From positions 1 to 7,580 of the forward strand of contig CANCKV010000141.1 in the NCBI GenBank assembly GCA_947378615.1: DNA of 7,580 bases. The letters run 5' to 3'. The notes beneath the pieces are model-generated. The model ran no database searches, was not told the origin of the DNA, and saw nothing but the letters and a program-made list of their open reading frames with translations. The first letter of the stretch is position 1; every line of letters starts with the position of its first letter. The DNA comes from Chitinophagaceae bacterium. GTDB taxonomy: Bacteria; Bacteroidota; Bacteroidia; Chitinophagales; Chitinophagaceae. Positions 6,501-7,580 of the stretch are shown piece after piece. Made by a program: the position numbers and the translations under genes.

Positions 6501-7214
6501 TGCCCAAGCACCGGGAGTGGCACTACCTACAATAAATAGCGTGTTTGTATTATAAGTAAAGCCACCTAATATTCCCACACCATTTGGTGTTGTTACCTGA
6601 ACAGTACCACTAGACCCTTTTCCAAGAACTGCAACAATAGTAGAGTCGTTTAAAACAGTAAAAGATGCGGCAGGCGTACCTCCAAAGCTAACTGCAGTGG
6701 CACCTGTATAGCCAACTCCTCTAATTGTATCCTTTCCATTTGCACCTACTGAAGTAGGTGAAAACGAAGTAATAGTCACACTTGACTTTACGGTAGTATC
6801 CAATGCGACAGTAAATCTTTTGGAGGAAAAGTTTACTTCAATGTTATAAATCCCTGTTTTTGCAGGAGAAAGAATGTTCTGACTATTATAAGTAAAAGCA
6901 CCTCCATATATTTCTTTAGGATCGTCAACAACTGCTATACCCCAATTATTTGCCCAAGAACCGTTTTGTGAAATAAACTTATACTCAGAACCACCCACTA
7001 ATAACACAGATATTTTATAATCTGTAGCGCTAATAGTCTTAAAAGTTTGAGCAGCTAGATTTGCTGCAGGAATTGGGTTTGCCCATCCACTCGGAGTTGC
7101 AGCGCCAACGATGTACAACGAATCATTTGTCGGGATTTGTGCCTGCACCTTACAGGCAAACATAATTAGAAACAGTGCTACAATCGAGGTGTAGCGAGAG
7201 AATAAATATTTCAT
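3558..7214 (-). CDS. Secreted T9SS protein with six SusE/F-like and four IPT/TIG domains
   Basis: This 1218-residue protein is probably displayed on or released from the cell surface. Residues 1-25 form a signal peptide with cleavage expected after VQA. SusE/SusF-like modules lie at about 32-138, 225-333, 421-531, 619-729, 816-923 and 927-1035, each with LYIVG, GWxNPIP, LIGGxEYKF, an aromatic pair and SGxYxIxVN. IPT/TIG domains (SFSPTS, GATAVSFGGT, VQVxxPNG) lie at about 147-221, 339-413, 537-611 and 735-809; none separates modules five and six. An Fn3-like domain (1039-1130, with NWETASEINSNSFNVQRS) and a type-A Por secretion C-terminal signal (1137-1218, YPT, VTDLNGRVL, TFKVVV) follow. SusE/F relatives bind starch as outer-membrane lipoproteins, so glycan binding or adhesion is inferred here; no catalytic domain is seen. 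It is a single-gene unit with its own terminator. The ligand is unknown. Confidence 0.88.
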   Translation of the reverse strand: MKYLFSRYTSIVALFLIMFACKVQAQIPTNDSLYIVGAATPSGWANPIPAANLAAQTFKTISATDYKISVLLVGGSEYKFISQNGSWANNWGIAVVDDPKEIYGGAFTYNSQNILSPAKTGIYNIEVNFSSKRFTVALDTTVKSSVTITSFSPTSVGANGKDTIRGVGYTGATAVSFGGTPAASFTVLNDSTIVAVLGKGSSGTVQVTTPNGVGILGGFTYNTNTLFIVGSATPGAWANPIPSADSAIQQFTSLSAFEYTITLPLIGGLEYKFLPQDGSWALSYGISVQDDSTKIFGGALVSAGSQNIKAPAASGIYTIYVNLQTNIFTVTLTGTQKVSIASFTPTSAAKDSTVTISGFGFTGATAVSFGGTAAASYSVKNDSTITAIVGGGASGNVQVVAPNGTASVAGFTFNAPVAINATLYIVGNATPGGWNNPIPAADSLIQKFTAISNTEFTITLPLIGGMSYKFLPTNNGIWTTTYGIAVQNDPKEINGGALVTANSQDILAPAASGTYTITVNLKTNTFTVTLVSLSKISISSFSPTSAAKDSSVAIHGVGFTGATSVSFGGTAAASFVVKDDSTITAIVGGGASGSVQVISPNGTANVAGFTFNAPVAINATLYIVGSATPGGWGNPIPAADSVIQKFTTISNTEFTITLPLIGGMEYKFLPTNNGVWTTSYGIAVQDDPKEINGGALVSANSQNILAPAASGTYTITVNLKTNTFTVTLVTAAQPTITSFSPTTATSGATVTIHGISFTGAIAVGLGGTAATSFVVVNDTTITAVVANGASGDVMVLTPSGTANLAGFTYVEPVLPTLYIIGTATAGGWTNPIPAVDSVAQLFTTISATEYKITTHLIGGGEYKFIPTNGLWTGSYGISVQDDPTKINGGAIVADGQNILAPSLSGTYTIDVNTKTKLFTISLVSPDSLFIVGNATAGGWNNPIPSADSVAQQFTKISTTAFTITTWLVGDSAYKFIAQDNGKWDNNWGIGIEKDPSMIYGGALVYGLLSKDIVAPSVSGLYDITVDFATNTFTLIANLPVKIASFTASAINNSIVANWETASEINSNSFNVQRSVDGTNFTTVGTVKAVGIGANSYQFTDVAPADGINYYRLQSVDNDGSYSYSNAVSVQLSASKSSVSVYPTLVREGKINIRTNEIATGKAIVKVTDLNGRVLQSSTLSVSGGKSVTTYNLSTSSKGILVVSVETASTKRTFKVVVE
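4110..7121 (-). repeat. Array of six SusE/F-like modules inside the T9SS protein gene
   Basis: Module positions from N- to C-terminus are 6801-7121, 6216-6542, 5622-5954, 5028-5360, 4446-4769 and 4110-4436; IPT/TIG spacers are 6552-6776, 5976-6200, 5382-5606 and 4788-5012. Measured at the LYIVG glycine, the period is 193, 197, 198 and 196 residues with an IPT spacer and 111 without. Each module keeps a tryptophan in GW (44, 237, 434, 632, 828, 939) and a second aromatic pair (87/91, 280/284, 478/482, 676/680, 871/875, 983/987), which are candidates for sugar stacking. Confidence 0.8.
5028..6176 (-). repeat. Near-identical 594-bp tandem duplication within the T9SS protein gene
   Basis: The IPT2-module3 unit (5622-6176) and the IPT3-module4 unit (5028-5582) are offset by exactly 594 bases, or 198 codons. 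By hand count they differ at about 22 of 185 residues. At DNA level there are exact matches of 50 bases (5056-5105 with 5650-5699) and 38 bases (5347-5384 with 5941-5978). The other units are clearly more diverged, so this is the most recent duplication or a product of gene conversion. Confidence 0.85.
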
Positions 7215-7580
7215 AATTGCAAAATTTTATGCCTTCTTTATACGGTTTAGACACTCCGTAGCCGTTTAATTAAGTGTCTGCCACACTTTTGTATTTTTAA
7301 AAGGAAGAAAGTGAAAAAAAAATTTTCTTTTACCATTCAAGTCTCAGTTATTGTTTTAAGAATAACATTAGATATAATTCTGAAAAAATGGATGGTATAG
7401 AGAATTTCAGGTTATAAAACCTTTTGGCAAGAAATACCATGGTGGAGAAAGACCTAACGAAATCGGCAAGAGAGTAAAAGTTTTTTTCATAATTCCAATC
7501 GCTTTTTGTTGTTAAAAATAAAAGTTAATTCATACGTTTTTTTTCATCTTACAAAGAAATAAAAAAAACAAATATAATGT
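7215..7580 (-). other. Leader of the T9SS gene without a convincing coding region
   Basis: This AT-rich stretch precedes the ATG of the large gene and runs to the window edge. It holds an inverted repeat AGACACT/AGTGTCT (7249-7255 with 7273-7279), an overlapping TACGG/CCGTA pair (7241-7245 with 7256-7260), and a nested structure with ATGGTAT/ATACCAT (7392-7398 with 7434-7440) around AGGTT/AACCT (7409-7413 with 7418-7422). Short reading frames on both strands have no recognisable family. No Shine-Dalgarno sequence precedes the ATG at 7214. Confidence 0.5.
7569..7576 (-). promoter_or_regulatory. Candidate -7 box on the minus strand at the window edge
   Basis: Read on the minus strand this is TATATTTG, a full match to TAnnTTTG. 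The -33 element would lie beyond the window. If it serves the T9SS protein gene, the transcript would have a leader of about 350 bases containing the inverted repeats described for that region. It could instead belong to something else, or be chance in AT-rich DNA. Confidence 0.3.

Noticed and set aside
4110..7121. Regularly spaced repeats as a possible CRISPR or transposon array
   Set aside because: The period is about 580-594 bases, in frame, with diverging copies that encode protein modules; there are no short conserved repeats with unique spacers.
7407..7490. Minus-strand 27-codon frame starting MKKTFTLLPISLGL
   Set aside because: It resembles a signal peptide start but stops at once, has no family match, and overlaps equally open frames on both strands in the leader.

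Overview
The window is AT-rich DNA from a member of the Bacteroidota, probably a chitinophagal, cytophagal or sphingobacterial lineage. Four things point there: a T9SS-type C-terminal sorting domain and SusE/SusF-like modules in the large minus-strand protein, a TAnnTTTG-type -7 promoter box (TATCTTTG at 12-19), almost no Shine-Dalgarno sequences, and futalosine-pathway menaquinone genes. The genus cannot be fixed from this sequence alone.

Left part, plus strand (1-3106): four housekeeping-type genes that each seem to have their own promoter region. They are a DUF3052-like/YdeI-OmpD-associated (OmdA) fusion protein (59-742) closed by a strong hairpin terminator, apaG (918-1304), mqnB futalosine hydrolase (1415-2056) and mqnD 1,4-dihydroxy-6-naphthoate synthase (2291-3106). 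MqnB and MqnD act in the same route from chorismate to menaquinone: MqnB removes the base from futalosine and MqnD makes the naphthoate skeleton after the MqnC step. mqnA and mqnC are not in the window. A seven-unit heptamer repeat starts inside the last codons of mqnB and runs through its stop codon.

Middle (3107-3557): a convergent intergenic stretch. It is not empty. It holds a minus-strand relic of the C-terminus of a Gfo/Idh/MocA (GH109-like) oxidoreductase with two compensating frameshifts, an 11-bp perfect inverted repeat with a second hairpin next to it, and a GAAA-loop intrinsic terminator for the large minus-strand gene.

Right part, minus strand (3558-7214): one 1218-residue secreted protein with a signal peptide, six SusE/SusF-like modules interleaved with four IPT/TIG domains, an Fn3-like domain and a type-A T9SS C-terminal signal. 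It reads as a long modular glycan-binding or adhesive surface protein. Two of its IPT+SusE/F units are near-identical 594-bp tandem copies. Its leader (7215-7580) has no convincing gene but contains inverted repeats and, at the window edge, a consensus-like -7 box.

No RNA gene, CRISPR array or intact mobile element was seen. The most unusual item is the multi-SusE/F-IPT T9SS protein; the second is the gene relic.
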